Positions 1 to 11,069 are shown, numbered from the stretch's first letter. The stretch is 64,000 nt of DNA from Lysobacterales bacterium (GCA_014238945.1 JABAAB010000067.1:1-64000), one strand, 5' to 3'. The notes: a model not told the origin generated them from the letters alone. A program made the numbers and translations.

Positions 1-68
1 TAAATTCGCCGAAAGGACCTTCGGGCCGCAGCACATTTGGCAGGAACTGACCTTCGACGACTATTTCG

Positions 69-1988
69 GTGGCGCCTGGGTACTCGAGATCTATCGTCCG
101 GCATTTCTGCATTGCAATCGCTTTGCCGCTAATCGCGGCCGGCTCACGCAGTATCAACGTGATGCTCGAGCCCATGCGCATGGCGGGTGCGGCGGGCAGG
201 GAAATGCTGGTGGCCGCTGCTGCCAGTCGTTGGAGCATTCCGGTCGAAAAATGCTTTGCCAGGTCTCATGCTGTCTATAACCGCGACGATGACCGCAGTT
301 TGCCCTATGGGGAACTGGCCGGAGTCGCCGGCGATATGGCGGTTCCGGAAGACCCCGTGCTGAAAACCCGGGATCAGTTCCGCTATATCGGCAAGCCCTT
401 GCAGCGTCATGACCAGGGTGAGGTGGTGGTGGGTGAGCGCATCTACGGTTGCGATGTGAAAGTCCCGGGCCTGAAGTATGCCGCCATCCGGCATGTTCCC
501 GTTTTGGGCGGTTCGGTCAAGTCACTTGATAAGAGCCCGGCGCTGGCCATGCCTGGTGTCGTGGACGTGGTGGTCATTCCGCGTTTTGACAGACCCTACG
601 GATCACTGGGTGGGGTGGCGGTAGTTGCGGAAAATACCTGGCTGGCCCAGCAGGCTCTGGCGAAACTCGAAATTGAATTTGAAGCGGGTGAAAACGGCTC
701 CTACGACACCGAAGAGTATAAGAAACAACTTGTCCTGAATGTTGAATCGCCGGCCAAAAAAGAATTTGAGAAAGGCTCATTGGACCAGGCCTTCAAAGAC
801 GCCAGCGCCACTCTCAAGGCCAGCTATACCGGCGGTCATCTGTCGCATTCTCCGATGGAGCCGATGGCCAGCCTGGTCTGGGTACAGGATGACCGATGTG
901 AAATCTGGGCTTCGACCCAGGACCCGGCAGGAATCCAGCGAACCGTAGGCGAATTCCTGGAGCGCAAACCGGAAGATATCACGGTTCATGTCATGATGGC
1001 GGGCGGTGGCTTTGGCCGCAAGTTCAAATGCGACTACGTTCAGGAAGCGGCGGCCCTGTCAAAGGCCGTGGGTGCCCCGGTCCAGTTGACCTGGTCGCGT
1101 GAAGAGGACACACGTACGGGCTATTACCATTCCTGTAGTGCGCAACATATCGAGGCCTCGCTCAATGCGCAGGGCCAGGTAACCGGCTGGCTGCACCGTG
1201 CTGCTTTTCCAACCATTTCATCGACATTTGACCCGTCCGTGGTTCAGCCTTCGGCCAGAGACCTCGGGGCGGTCGCAAAACATCCTTACGGTATCGCGAA
1301 TATGCGTGTCGAATCCGGCCTGGCTCCCGGGCACACACGCATCGGCTGGTACCGGGCCGTGTATGCCATATTTTATGGCTTTGCGATCAATGTCTTCACG
1401 GATGAACTGGCCCAGGCAGCAGGCGTGGACGCGCTGCAGTTTCACCGCAATATCTACGATAACAACCATGATCCTGATCAGAAGGAACAGGTCAAGCGTT
1501 GCCGGTCCGTTCTCGATAAAGTGGCGGAAATGGCGGGCTGGGGGAAGAAGTTACCCGCCAACCATGGTTTGGGGCTCGCAGTACATCACAGTTTCGAAAG
1601 CTATATTGCAATGGCCGTACAGGTCGAGGTTGATGGCGAGGATATCACCGTTCATCGGGTCGACTGTGCCGTTGATTGCGGCCTGGTGCTGAACCCGGAT
1701 ATTGCAACTGCCCAGATGGAGGGTGCGGTCATTATGGGAACGGGCCTGACACTGAACACCGAGATCCGCTTCAAGGACGGCGCCGTGGTCAATTCGAACT
1801 TCCATGACTACCCCGTGTTGCGTATCAGCGAAGCTCCACGGGAAATCAATGTCAGCTTTACCGGACAGGACTATCGCCCCACCGGATTGGGTGAGCCTGG
1901 CGTTCCAACGATGGCGCCGGCGTTGGTCAACGCTATTTTTGCCGCGAGTGGCAAGCGCTACCGTGCATTGCCGATCAGGTCAGTTTAA
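69..1988 (+). pseudogene. Xanthine dehydrogenase/isoquinoline 1-oxidoreductase beta-type molybdopterin-binding subunit, 5' truncated (homology apparent from about nt 138)
   Basis: Protein motifs GSRSINVMLEPMRMAGAAGREML, MMAGGGFGRKFKCDYVQEAAALSK, GLGEPGVPTMAPALVNAIFAASGKR. The first ~24 aa are not family-like and the usual N-terminal region is absent. Confidence 0.7.
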
Positions 1989-2121
1989 ATAGAAGTATTG
2001 TTAAAAACTTTGGGGTCAGAGTAAAGGGACAGATCAAAGGAGAAAAAAACCGGCAAAACAACCCAAACTTAGGCCACAAGAAGGCTTTTAGTGAACTCTA
2101 ATAAACGAAGCCGATCATGGG

Positions 2122-2184
2122 TTCAGTCTACAGTCACTGATGCCCTGTCAAATTTCGAAAAGGAGGATTTACATTTCCTGTCTA
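2122..2184 (+). repeat. Diverged copy (H) of the island terminal repeat: hairpin plus aaatttcgaaaaggaggatttacatttcctgtctac
   Basis: Aligned by eye with copies at 43612-43706, 46328-46424, 48443-48505, 56968-57065, 58525-58614. Confidence 0.5.
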
Positions 2185-2190
2185 CAATAA

Positions 2191-2218
2191 ACAAGGCCTG
2201 CTGTATCGCAGGCCTTAT
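2191..2218 (-). terminator. Intrinsic terminator-like hairpin AAGGCCTGC...GCAGGCCTT downstream of the minus-strand 2246-3394 gene
   Basis: Perfect inverted repeat with a T-rich flank on the minus strand. Confidence 0.6.
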
Positions 2219-2245
2219 TTAGTGGGCAAACTCGAGCATTAAAGG

Positions 2246-3394
2246 TCAATCATTCCAACCCGGCCTGTTCCCTTGGGGTGTGATCAGCAACTCGATAATG
2301 GTGGCCTGGTTATCCAGGGTGGACTGGAGGAGGGCTTTGATCTCCGAATCATGCGTGCTTACTGCCCCCTTCAACTCGCCATCATGCGTAACCAACTGAT
2401 CAGCAATAGCCTCGTCATGCACCATCAGGGTTTCATACATTGTCCCCATGTTTGTGTTGATGGCCTCGACACCTGCAAATGTAGCGGTTAGTTCTGCCGC
2501 ACCAATCGAGTCATTGCACAGTTCCTGATTTTGCTCCACTGCCACGGCGACAATATAGGCAATGTCAGTGACGATACACACCGGTGAAATGTTGAATCCG
2601 ACTATATCCATCCCACAAATCTGCTCGGCTGCATCTTTCACCCCTTCGGCTGCAAGTGCCGCGTTTAGTACTCCGTTGCGTTCAGTGTAAGAAATTCCGG
2701 CGTCTGGCCAGTAGGCGCAATATCCAGATTTTTCTGTGTTTTCAGCTACGATATCAAGTGCATCGCAGACTTCCCCGGCGCCAAAAAATTCTAAGATTCC
2801 AGATTCGCAACCTAAGATGTTAGCAATGAATATGGAAGCGTTCAGGGCAATAGCTTCCAACTCGTCAAAGTTGAAGTTACCGATCCATTGCGTGCCATCA
2901 CCGCCAAATCCGGTAAGACCCAGTTCGACTTCGGATGGCGGCCACATCAAATCCACATATAGAAATTCAGTCGATTCGGCAGTGGGTTGGCCCAGGACCC
3001 CTTGAGTTCTTTCGATCCTGGTGCCTGAACCTTTACCGCCTGAGGCTTGCCTTTGCTGACTTCTGTTCATAGCCCAATTGGCTTGCGCCATGGCAAGTCC
3101 GGCCGAGCGCAGGGCGGAGGTCAGTTCCCCGGGAGTTGCCTCCAGTTCGACTGTATCGGCCATTTCGATTTCCATGCGCGCTTTTTCAATGCGTTCTTTG
3201 TAGGGGAACAACATGTTCATCCCTTGCAGCATTTTTTCCGAATAATCCAGCAGGAAGAGAGAATCCATTCGGATCAACTCACCGTTGGGAATGTTGTCCG
3301 TCGTGACCGGTTCGGCTTGATCCTGAGCCGTCGCAGTGGAGGCCAGCACGTGCCCGATGAACACACAAAGAGCGAGAGCAAGTAACTTTTTCAT
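2246..3394 (-). CDS. Hypothetical secreted protein, 382 aa
   Basis: N-terminal signal peptide MKKLLALALCVFIGHVLASTATAQ, full-length ORF, good RBS region. No family recognised. Confidence 0.75.
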   Translation of the reverse strand: MKKLLALALCVFIGHVLASTATAQDQAEPVTTDNIPNGELIRMDSLFLLDYSEKMLQGMNMLFPYKERIEKARMEIEMADTVELEATPGELTSALRSAGLAMAQANWAMNRSQQRQASGGKGSGTRIERTQGVLGQPTAESTEFLYVDLMWPPSEVELGLTGFGGDGTQWIGNFNFDELEAIALNASIFIANILGCESGILEFFGAGEVCDALDIVAENTEKSGYCAYWPDAGISYTERNGVLNAALAAEGVKDAAEQICGMDIVGFNISPVCIVTDIAYIVAVAVEQNQELCNDSIGAAELTATFAGVEAINTNMGTMYETLMVHDEAIADQLVTHDGELKGAVSTHDSEIKALLQSTLDNQATIIELLITPQGNRPGWND

Positions 3395-3503
3395 GTGATT
3401 GTTTTTCCTTTTATGTGATTGTTTTTCAGTAGATTAGGCGAGCGCCATTTTCGAAGCCTAACACAAGGATAAGAGTATAGATACCGTCTTCGATTACACG
3501 CAT

Positions 3504-4799
3504 TGACTCATATTTAATGTAACCCTACGGAGAAGTAACGCAGTATCGTTGACTCATATTACAAGTAACCGAAATTTGAGGACTGTAATATGGGCAAGAC
3601 TGAACGCCAGGCTTATCTCAAGGCCATTCGATCCCGTTATCGACGAGCAAGGAAAAAGGTCAAGGTTACAATTCTTGATGAATTCTGCTCCGTATGTGGA
3701 TATAACCGCAAATATGCCATTCGGTTGTTAAACCAGCGTGCTAAAACGCGCAAGAAACGGTGCACTGGACCCAAGCCCATTTATGCCTCAGCAGAGCTGC
3801 TAACCGCCCTGAAGCGTATCTGGTTTGCCAGTGACCAGATGTGTTCCAAGAAGCTCAAGGTGGCCATTCCGCTGTGGTTACCGTTCTATGAAACAGTCTA
3901 CAAGGCGCTGTTACCAGAAACACAGAACAAGCTGTTGTCGATCAGTGCCGCCACCATTGACAGGGTATTAAAACCCGTACGGGTCGCTTATGGACGCAAG
4001 GGCCTCAGTGGCACCAGACCAGGTACCCTGCTGAAGAACCAGATACCCATCCGTACCGACTTCTGGGACGTCACCCAGCCCGGCTTCATGGAAGCCGATA
4101 CCGTGGCCCATTGCGGCAACAGCCTGGCCGGTGACTTCGTCTGGTCGTTAACAATGACGGACATTCTTACGACCTGGACCGAGAATCGCGCCACCTGGAA
4201 CAAAGGTGCTGAGGGTGTGCGAGACCAGATTGCGGATGTTGAAGCCAGCCTTCCCTTTGATATGCAGGGCTTTGACTGTGACAACGGCTCGGAATTCCTG
4301 AACTGGCACCTGCTACGCTACTTTACTAATCACCCCTCGGTTACATCTTTTACCCGCTCGCGACCCTACAAGAAAAATGATAACGCTCATGTGGAACAGA
4401 AGAACTGGTCACATGTGCGCCAGTTGTTTGGTTACGATCGTTTTGAAGATCTCAGCCTGGTGGACTTGATGAATGACCTGTATGCCAATGAATGGTCACT
4501 TTATCAAAATCACTTTATTCCCAGCATGAAACTGTTGGAGAAAAAACGCATCAACTCGAAGTACTACAAAAAGTACGACCTACCCCAAACGCCATATGAC
4601 CGCGTAATGTCATCAGATCATGTTTCTGACGAAGAAAAAGAACGTCTGCAACCAGTTCACACTGCGCTTAATCCCTTTATACTCAAGAAGAATATTGAGA
4701 AAAAACTTCGGGTGATTTTCAAGAAGGTCAAAGTTACCTCTAATGTGAGGCAACGAATCTGATTCTCAGCGAGCTAGGGTTACCTTTTCCCATGAGTCA
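3504..4799 (+). mobile_element. Insertion sequence with imperfect terminal inverted repeats TGACTCAT...GTAACCCT / AGGGTTACC...ATGAGTCA
   Basis: Left TIR 3504-3526 tgactcatatttaatgtaaccct; right TIR 4776-4799 agggttaccttttcccatgagtca; both bracket one transposase ORF. Confidence 0.85.
3590..4762 (+). CDS. DDE-type integrase-core transposase, 390 aa
   Basis: Integrase-core context with candidate acidic residues (EADTVAH, DCDNGSEF, NAHVEQKN); lies between TIRs. Confidence 0.85.
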   Translation: MGKTERQAYLKAIRSRYRRARKKVKVTILDEFCSVCGYNRKYAIRLLNQRAKTRKKRCTGPKPIYASAELLTALKRIWFASDQMCSKKLKVAIPLWLPFYETVYKALLPETQNKLLSISAATIDRVLKPVRVAYGRKGLSGTRPGTLLKNQIPIRTDFWDVTQPGFMEADTVAHCGNSLAGDFVWSLTMTDILTTWTENRATWNKGAEGVRDQIADVEASLPFDMQGFDCDNGSEFLNWHLLRYFTNHPSVTSFTRSRPYKKNDNAHVEQKNWSHVRQLFGYDRFEDLSLVDLMNDLYANEWSLYQNHFIPSMKLLEKKRINSKYYKKYDLPQTPYDRVMSSDHVSDEEKERLQPVHTALNPFILKKNIEKKLRVIFKKVKVTSNVRQRI

Positions 4800-4884
4800 A
4801 CGCGAGAGGGCAGGCAGCCCTGATATTTTCGCCGGAGTTTTGTATTGCTCGTATCCATGCTTATGATCGCGCGGTTGTTGACAG

Positions 4885-5682
4885 CTAGCGTTTTGTTTTG
4901 GCCCAGCGGGGTTCGATGATCTGACGCAGGGGGGTCATCAGTTTATAGGGTGCGGCAAGTATTGAATTCGAGTTTTCTACCGCATCGTTGCCCTCGAAGT
5001 CAGAAACCGTGCCACCTGCCTCCCGAACCAGCAGGGCCCCGGCAGCAACATCCCAGGCTTTGAGTCCTATTTCAAAGTAGGCGTCCATACGCCCCGCTGC
5101 TACCCAGGCAAGATCCAGCGAGGCGGCGCCATAGCGTCTGATGTCCTCAACTTTTTTGTATACCTCACTGAAAATACCGGTATAGGTACTCATCATGCCA
5201 CGCTGGCGAAACGGAAATGCCGTTGCCACTATGGCGTTGTCCAGCGTAATGCGCGCTGAAACCCTCAGCCGGGTATTGTTCAAATGGGCACCACTGCCGC
5301 GACTGGCACTGAACAGTTCATCACGCATCGGGTCGTAAACCACGGCATGTTCGGTTCTGCCCTTGATTTGAAGGGCAATGGAAACTGCAAAATGGGGCAT
5401 GCCGTGCAGATAATTGCTGGTGCCATCAAGCGGATCGATGATCCACACATATTCACTTTCACCCTGTGCCCCTCCTTCTTCTCCAAGAATGGCATGGTCC
5501 GGGTGATAGCGTTTGATTTCACGTACAATCTCCGCTTCGCTGGTCTTGTCGATCTCAGTCACATAATCGTGTCGGGCCTTACGGGTGACCGGGATTGACG
5601 CAACCTTGTGTAATTCGCGTCGCATCAGGTCGCCGGCGATGTGGGCAGCGTTAATAGCGATGTTTAATACTGGATGGACCAT
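4885..5682 (-). CDS. suhB: Inositol-1-monophosphatase
   Basis: GEEGG, WIIDPLDGTSNYLHGMPHFAVSIAL, AWDVAAGALLVREAGG motifs. Confidence 0.95.
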   Translation of the reverse strand: MVHPVLNIAINAAHIAGDLMRRELHKVASIPVTRKARHDYVTEIDKTSEAEIVREIKRYHPDHAILGEEGGAQGESEYVWIIDPLDGTSNYLHGMPHFAVSIALQIKGRTEHAVVYDPMRDELFSASRGSGAHLNNTRLRVSARITLDNAIVATAFPFRQRGMMSTYTGIFSEVYKKVEDIRRYGAASLDLAWVAAGRMDAYFEIGLKAWDVAAGALLVREAGGTVSDFEGNDAVENSNSILAAPYKLMTPLRQIIEPRWAKTKR

Positions 5683-5694
5683 TACAATTAATCT

Positions 5695-6492
5695 ATGAAC
5701 TCAAAGGCGGCACAGGATAACAGAAGCGAAGCATTGGTGGCAGAAAGTTTGTCACACATTCGCATTGTTTTGATCAATACAACCCACCCGGGCAATATCG
5801 GGGCCACTGCCAGGGCCATGAAAGTCATGGGCCTGAAAAGCCTGCATCTGGTCACACCAAAATTGTTTCCCTGCGCTGAAGCTACGGCACGGGCATCAGG
5901 TGCCGACGATCTGCTACAACATGCGGTGGTCCACAATTCGCTCGACGCCGCCCTTGCGGGCTGCTCGCTGGTGCTGGGAACCAGTGCCCGATTGCGAAGC
6001 CTGCCGATGCCGCAGTTAGATGTACGCATGGCCGCTGAGCGGGCACTGGCGGAAGGCAGGCCGGAAGCCAGCGGTGCACAGGACGTTGCCGTTTTGTTTG
6101 GCCGTGAGCGTTATGGATTGACCAATGATGAAATGCAACGTTGTAATCAACTGGTACATATTGACACCAACCCGGAATACGGGTCGTTGAATCTCGCCCA
6201 GGCCGTCCAGGTAGTTGCCTACGAATTGCGGATGAAAGCCATTGGTGGGGCGGGAGTGGAATTAACACCGCCCGATTGGGTGCCGGTTGACGCGGGCCAG
6301 ATGGAACGGTTGTTTGTACATCTTGAGGAGACCTTGCTTCAAATTGAGTTTCTGAACCCTGACCAGCCAAAACGCCTGATGATGAGACTGCGACGATTGT
6401 TCAACCGGGCACGACCGGACCAGAACGAAATCAATATCCTGAGGGGTATACTCGCAGCATCCCAACGGGCCGCAAAAAAACGTGAACACTGA
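5695..6492 (+). CDS. trmJ: tRNA (cytidine/uridine-2'-O-)-methyltransferase TrmJ
   Basis: SPOUT motifs: LINTTHPGNIGATARAMKVMGL, LFGRERYGLTNDEM, YGSLNLAQAVQVVAYEL. Confidence 0.95.
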   Translation: MNSKAAQDNRSEALVAESLSHIRIVLINTTHPGNIGATARAMKVMGLKSLHLVTPKLFPCAEATARASGADDLLQHAVVHNSLDAALAGCSLVLGTSARLRSLPMPQLDVRMAAERALAEGRPEASGAQDVAVLFGRERYGLTNDEMQRCNQLVHIDTNPEYGSLNLAQAVQVVAYELRMKAIGGAGVELTPPDWVPVDAGQMERLFVHLEETLLQIEFLNPDQPKRLMMRLRRLFNRARPDQNEINILRGILAASQRAAKKREH

Positions 6493-7384
6493 TCTTGCTC
6501 ATGAACTGAGCCCGGAATTGCATACCTGGATGGCCTCCGGGAGAACCGCCAGTGTTGACGATACCCATGTGTGGTACCGGGTTGAAGGCAACGGGCCATG
6601 GCTGGTCTGTTTGCATGGATTCCCGACCAGCAGTTGGGATTGGCACCAGCTGATCCCACTGCTGACCTCGCATTACCGGGTGTTGGTATTTGATTTTCCC
6701 GGCTATGGTCTGTCGGAAAAACCATCGGCCCGGAGCTATTCGCTACGCCGGCAGATGGATGCCACCGAGGCCTTATTAAAACTACTCGGTGTCCGCCAGT
6801 TTGACCTGCTGGCCCACGATATGGGTGCCAGTGTTGCCGGTGAGCTCTTCTACCGGCTGGAACAGGGTTTGACCACTTTATCCATAAACAGCTTCACCAT
6901 GCTCAATGCCGGTGTTTACATGGATTTGCACCAACCATTGCCTACACAGCGACTGTTGCGCACACCGCTGGTCGGTACCCTGACTGCTCGTCTGAGCAGT
7001 TACCGGATTTTCAGACATCAATATCCGCAAGCATACGCTGAGCCGGATGGTTTCGACGACGAACACTACCGCCAGCAATGGTCGCTGATATTGAATAATA
7101 ACGGTCGCCGGACACTGGCAAAGGTCGCAGGCTATATGAAAGAACGTAAACGCAACCCGGAGCGTTGGCTTGGTCCCCTGCACCGGTTGGACCTGCCGTT
7201 CAAACTGATATGGGGCAAACTGGATTCAGTTGCCGTATATCCCATTGCCGAGAGGATTTGCAGTCGGAATCCCCGTGCCAAATTGTTGTCATTGGAGGAT
7301 GTTGCCCATTACCCCCAGTTGGAGTGCCCGGAAAAGGTAGCAGCTGCCATGGTGGGTGGTGCGGGGATTGATACGTCCCCTTAA
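6482..7384 (+). CDS. Alpha/beta-fold hydrolase (haloalkane dehalogenase/epoxide hydrolase-like)
   Basis: LHGFPTSSWDWHQLIPLL, FDFPGYGLSEKP, DLLAHDMGASVAGEL; overlaps trmJ by 11 nt. Confidence 0.9.
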   Translation: MNTDLAHELSPELHTWMASGRTASVDDTHVWYRVEGNGPWLVCLHGFPTSSWDWHQLIPLLTSHYRVLVFDFPGYGLSEKPSARSYSLRRQMDATEALLKLLGVRQFDLLAHDMGASVAGELFYRLEQGLTTLSINSFTMLNAGVYMDLHQPLPTQRLLRTPLVGTLTARLSSYRIFRHQYPQAYAEPDGFDDEHYRQQWSLILNNNGRRTLAKVAGYMKERKRNPERWLGPLHRLDLPFKLIWGKLDSVAVYPIAERICSRNPRAKLLSLEDVAHYPQLECPEKVAAAMVGGAGIDTSP

Positions 7385-7430
7385 TGGATTTGAGCAAGCG
7401 TGACCGGGGACCGAGTACCCGGTCGGTCAC

Positions 7431-8057
7431 TCACAAGTAGTCCGGCCTGCCAACATCCGGTAGCAGGTCTGGTGCATCTACCGGTTCGCCGTTAACCTGT
7501 CGGGCGGGGACCACCCCTGCCCAGATCGGTGTTGACAGATCCGCTTTGAGATCCTCGGGTGGACCGGTGCGTTGCTTGACGCTGAAGGTCTCGATGGGCA
7601 GGGAGAGCAGGCTGGTGGCATTGAGTTCCTTGCGTGTGGAATCCCGTACATCGGTATGTCGACCTGGCATCAGGTGATCTATCAACACCTGGATACTGGT
7701 CTTTTTCTCATCGATACCCGTTACCAGTCGGGCCATCCCGAAGACCATCACCGAGCGATAATTCATCGAGGAATAAAACGTTGAACGTGCGTAAACCATG
7801 CCATCAAAATGGGTCACAGTGACGCAGCAGCGCAGACCGGATGCGAGGTTTTTCATTAGTCGACTGGCCACTGATCCATGGATCAGGAGTTCCTCATCTC
7901 TGCGGGCGTACGCCATCGGCAGTACATAGGGTTGCCCGTCCAGTGTAAAGCCGACATGGCAAAGCTTGCCGGCATCAAGAATATTACAGGCCTGAGCGTG
8001 GTCATGGCTGCCTCTTTCGGCTTCCCGCTTGAATTTTGTATCAACTTTTATTGTCAT
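7431..8057 (-). CDS. Pyridoxamine 5'-phosphate oxidase family (FMN-binding split barrel) protein
   Basis: CHVGFTLDGQPYVLPMAYARRDEELLIHGSVASRL. Confidence 0.85.
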   Translation of the reverse strand: MTIKVDTKFKREAERGSHDHAQACNILDAGKLCHVGFTLDGQPYVLPMAYARRDEELLIHGSVASRLMKNLASGLRCCVTVTHFDGMVYARSTFYSSMNYRSVMVFGMARLVTGIDEKKTSIQVLIDHLMPGRHTDVRDSTRKELNATSLLSLPIETFSVKQRTGPPEDLKADLSTPIWAGVVPARQVNGEPVDAPDLLPDVGRPDYL

Positions 8058-8156
8058 TCGGGTTCTGCTTCCTGTGTGTTGGATTGATGAGTATCCACCA
8101 ATAACATGCTACCTTGTTGTCTCTGAATATGGAATTGATATACGGGCAATTTTGAC

Positions 8157-8534
8157 TTGAACGAAGTGACAAGCAAGGGACCTGAAAAAAAGAGTCCTGA
8201 CCAACAGACCTGGTACCGGAAAGTCTGGAAGGTCGTATGCGAGATTCCAGCCGGACACGTACTGACCTACGGTGAGGTGGCACGATTATCCGGCATGCCG
8301 CGGGCGGCAAGACGTGTCAGCCAGGCCATGAGAAGGGCGCCACGAAAATTGGATCTGCCCTGGCACAGGGTAATCAATGCACAGGGGAAAATTTCATTTC
8401 CTGAGGACTCCAGTGACTGGCGCTCACAGAAAGAAAGACTGGAAGCAGAGGGCCTGGTATTCCTGCATGGCAAAATTGATCTTGATCGTTATGGGTATCG
8501 CGGTGCCGTCGATCGCTTGCTGTGGGGGGAGTAA
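8157..8534 (+). CDS. Alkyltransferase-like (ATL/MGMT-family) DNA-binding protein
   Basis: IPAGHVLTYGEVARLSGMPRAARRVSQAM ... PWHRVI: Trp replaces the catalytic Cys of PCHRV, diagnostic for ATL. Confidence 0.9.
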   Translation: MNEVTSKGPEKKSPDQQTWYRKVWKVVCEIPAGHVLTYGEVARLSGMPRAARRVSQAMRRAPRKLDLPWHRVINAQGKISFPEDSSDWRSQKERLEAEGLVFLHGKIDLDRYGYRGAVDRLLWGE

Positions 8535-9124
8535 TGAAGGGCTTCGGTATGGCCTGGAGCAAGCTGCGTGGCCATTACTGGGGAGCACTGGTGTTTGACG
8601 TGGCGGTCATCGTCACCAGCCTGCTGTTGATCCACACCCTGCAGACAAAAAACCTGCCTTATGATGAACCTGCACCTCCACTTGAACTGGGATGGCTGGA
8701 CGATTCACGTATGGATACCATACTGGTGCCCGGCAGCACCGGGGTAGTGTATTTTTTTGCCCCCTGGTGTATTTATTGTAAAAGCAGTATCGACAATATG
8801 CAGAACCTGGTTTCCAGCGGCAAGCTGGCCTGGGCCCGTGCGGTAGCCCTTGATTATTCGAGTGATGCCGAAGTTCGTGAATTCATCCGCAATACGGGAC
8901 TGGGTGTACCCGTATTAATGGGCAATGCGGGAACAGCACGGGACTGGCAGGTCAGGGCGTTTCCAACCTATTTCGTTATTGACGGTGATGGCCGGGTTGT
9001 CGCCCGCTCGGTAGGCTACTCGACCCGAATTGGACTACAGACCCGGCTTTGGATGTATGCCAACCAGTCAAATCAGTCCCAGCGCCTCGGCATGGTGATT
9101 CAGGTGTTCATCAATGTATGTTGA
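8534..9124 (+). CDS. Membrane-anchored thioredoxin-like (TlpA/DsbE-type) protein
   Basis: FFAPWCIYCKSS active site, FPTYFVIDGDGRV; N-terminal TM; start overlaps the upstream stop (taATGa). Confidence 0.85.
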   Translation: MKGFGMAWSKLRGHYWGALVFDVAVIVTSLLLIHTLQTKNLPYDEPAPPLELGWLDDSRMDTILVPGSTGVVYFFAPWCIYCKSSIDNMQNLVSSGKLAWARAVALDYSSDAEVREFIRNTGLGVPVLMGNAGTARDWQVRAFPTYFVIDGDGRVVARSVGYSTRIGLQTRLWMYANQSNQSQRLGMVIQVFINVC

Positions 9125-9913
9125 AATGAAGTTGTAGCCGTGGTCGTAACCCTCTCGCATCCTGACATCAAGGGGGTGGTGTGTGCAGATACAGGCCTGC
9201 TCCAGACTGCCGGGTTTCAATTCCTCACCCAGGAAGTCATCTTCGGTGCCCTGGTCAATCAGGATGGGCAGTTGTTTTTCCGTTGAGCAGACCAGTTGCG
9301 TGGCATCCCAATCCAGCCAGTCGTTGCGGTCTTCACCAAGATAATTGCTGAATGCCTTGATACCCCAGGGGGTTACCGAGGGGTGGCAAATGGGTGCAAA
9401 TGCTGACACAGAGGAGTAACGGTCCGGATCCTTCAGGGCGCACATCAACGCGCCGTGGCCACCCATCGAGTGACCGCTGACAGAGCGCAGGTCGGTAACG
9501 GGTAATTGTGCTTCTACAAGGTCGGGTAACTCTTTACTGACATAATCGTACATGTGGTAATGGTTGGACCAGGGTGCACGGGTAGCATTGAGATAAAAAC
9601 CGGCCCCGGAACCGAAATCCCAGTCGTCATGTTCACCGGGCAGGTCAGTTCCCCGCGGACTGGTATCCGGACAGACTATGGCCAATCCCAGTTCAGATGC
9701 CCGTCTTTGCGCACCGGCCTTGATGGCGAAATTTTCGTCGGTACAGGTAAGCCCGGATAACCAGTACAGCACCGGAACTTCGGAGGTTTCTGCCTGTGGG
9801 GGCAGGAAGACGCCAAAGGTCATGTCGCAATTGAGCACCTCGGAGTGGTGTTGAAACCGTATCTGCTGACCTTCAAAAAACCGGCTACGGGAAATTTCCA
9901 CTATTCCTGTCAT
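9068..9913 (-). CDS. fghA: S-formylglutathione hydrolase
   Basis: YWLSGLTCTDENFAIKAGAQRRASELGL, SGHSMGGHGAL, DQGTEDDFL. Confidence 0.95.
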   Translation of the reverse strand: MTGIVEISRSRFFEGQQIRFQHHSEVLNCDMTFGVFLPPQAETSEVPVLYWLSGLTCTDENFAIKAGAQRRASELGLAIVCPDTSPRGTDLPGEHDDWDFGSGAGFYLNATRAPWSNHYHMYDYVSKELPDLVEAQLPVTDLRSVSGHSMGGHGALMCALKDPDRYSSVSAFAPICHPSVTPWGIKAFSNYLGEDRNDWLDWDATQLVCSTEKQLPILIDQGTEDDFLGEELKPGSLEQACICTHHPLDVRMREGYDHGYNFISTYIDEHLNHHAEALGLI

Positions 9914-9923
9914 GGCATGTCGC

Positions 9924-11069
<1,146 letters not shown>

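Noticed and set aside
3490-4812. Target-site duplication for the 3504-4799 IS
   Set aside because: Flanks (…acacgcat / acgcgagag…) share only a short acgc offset by 2 nt; not convincing.
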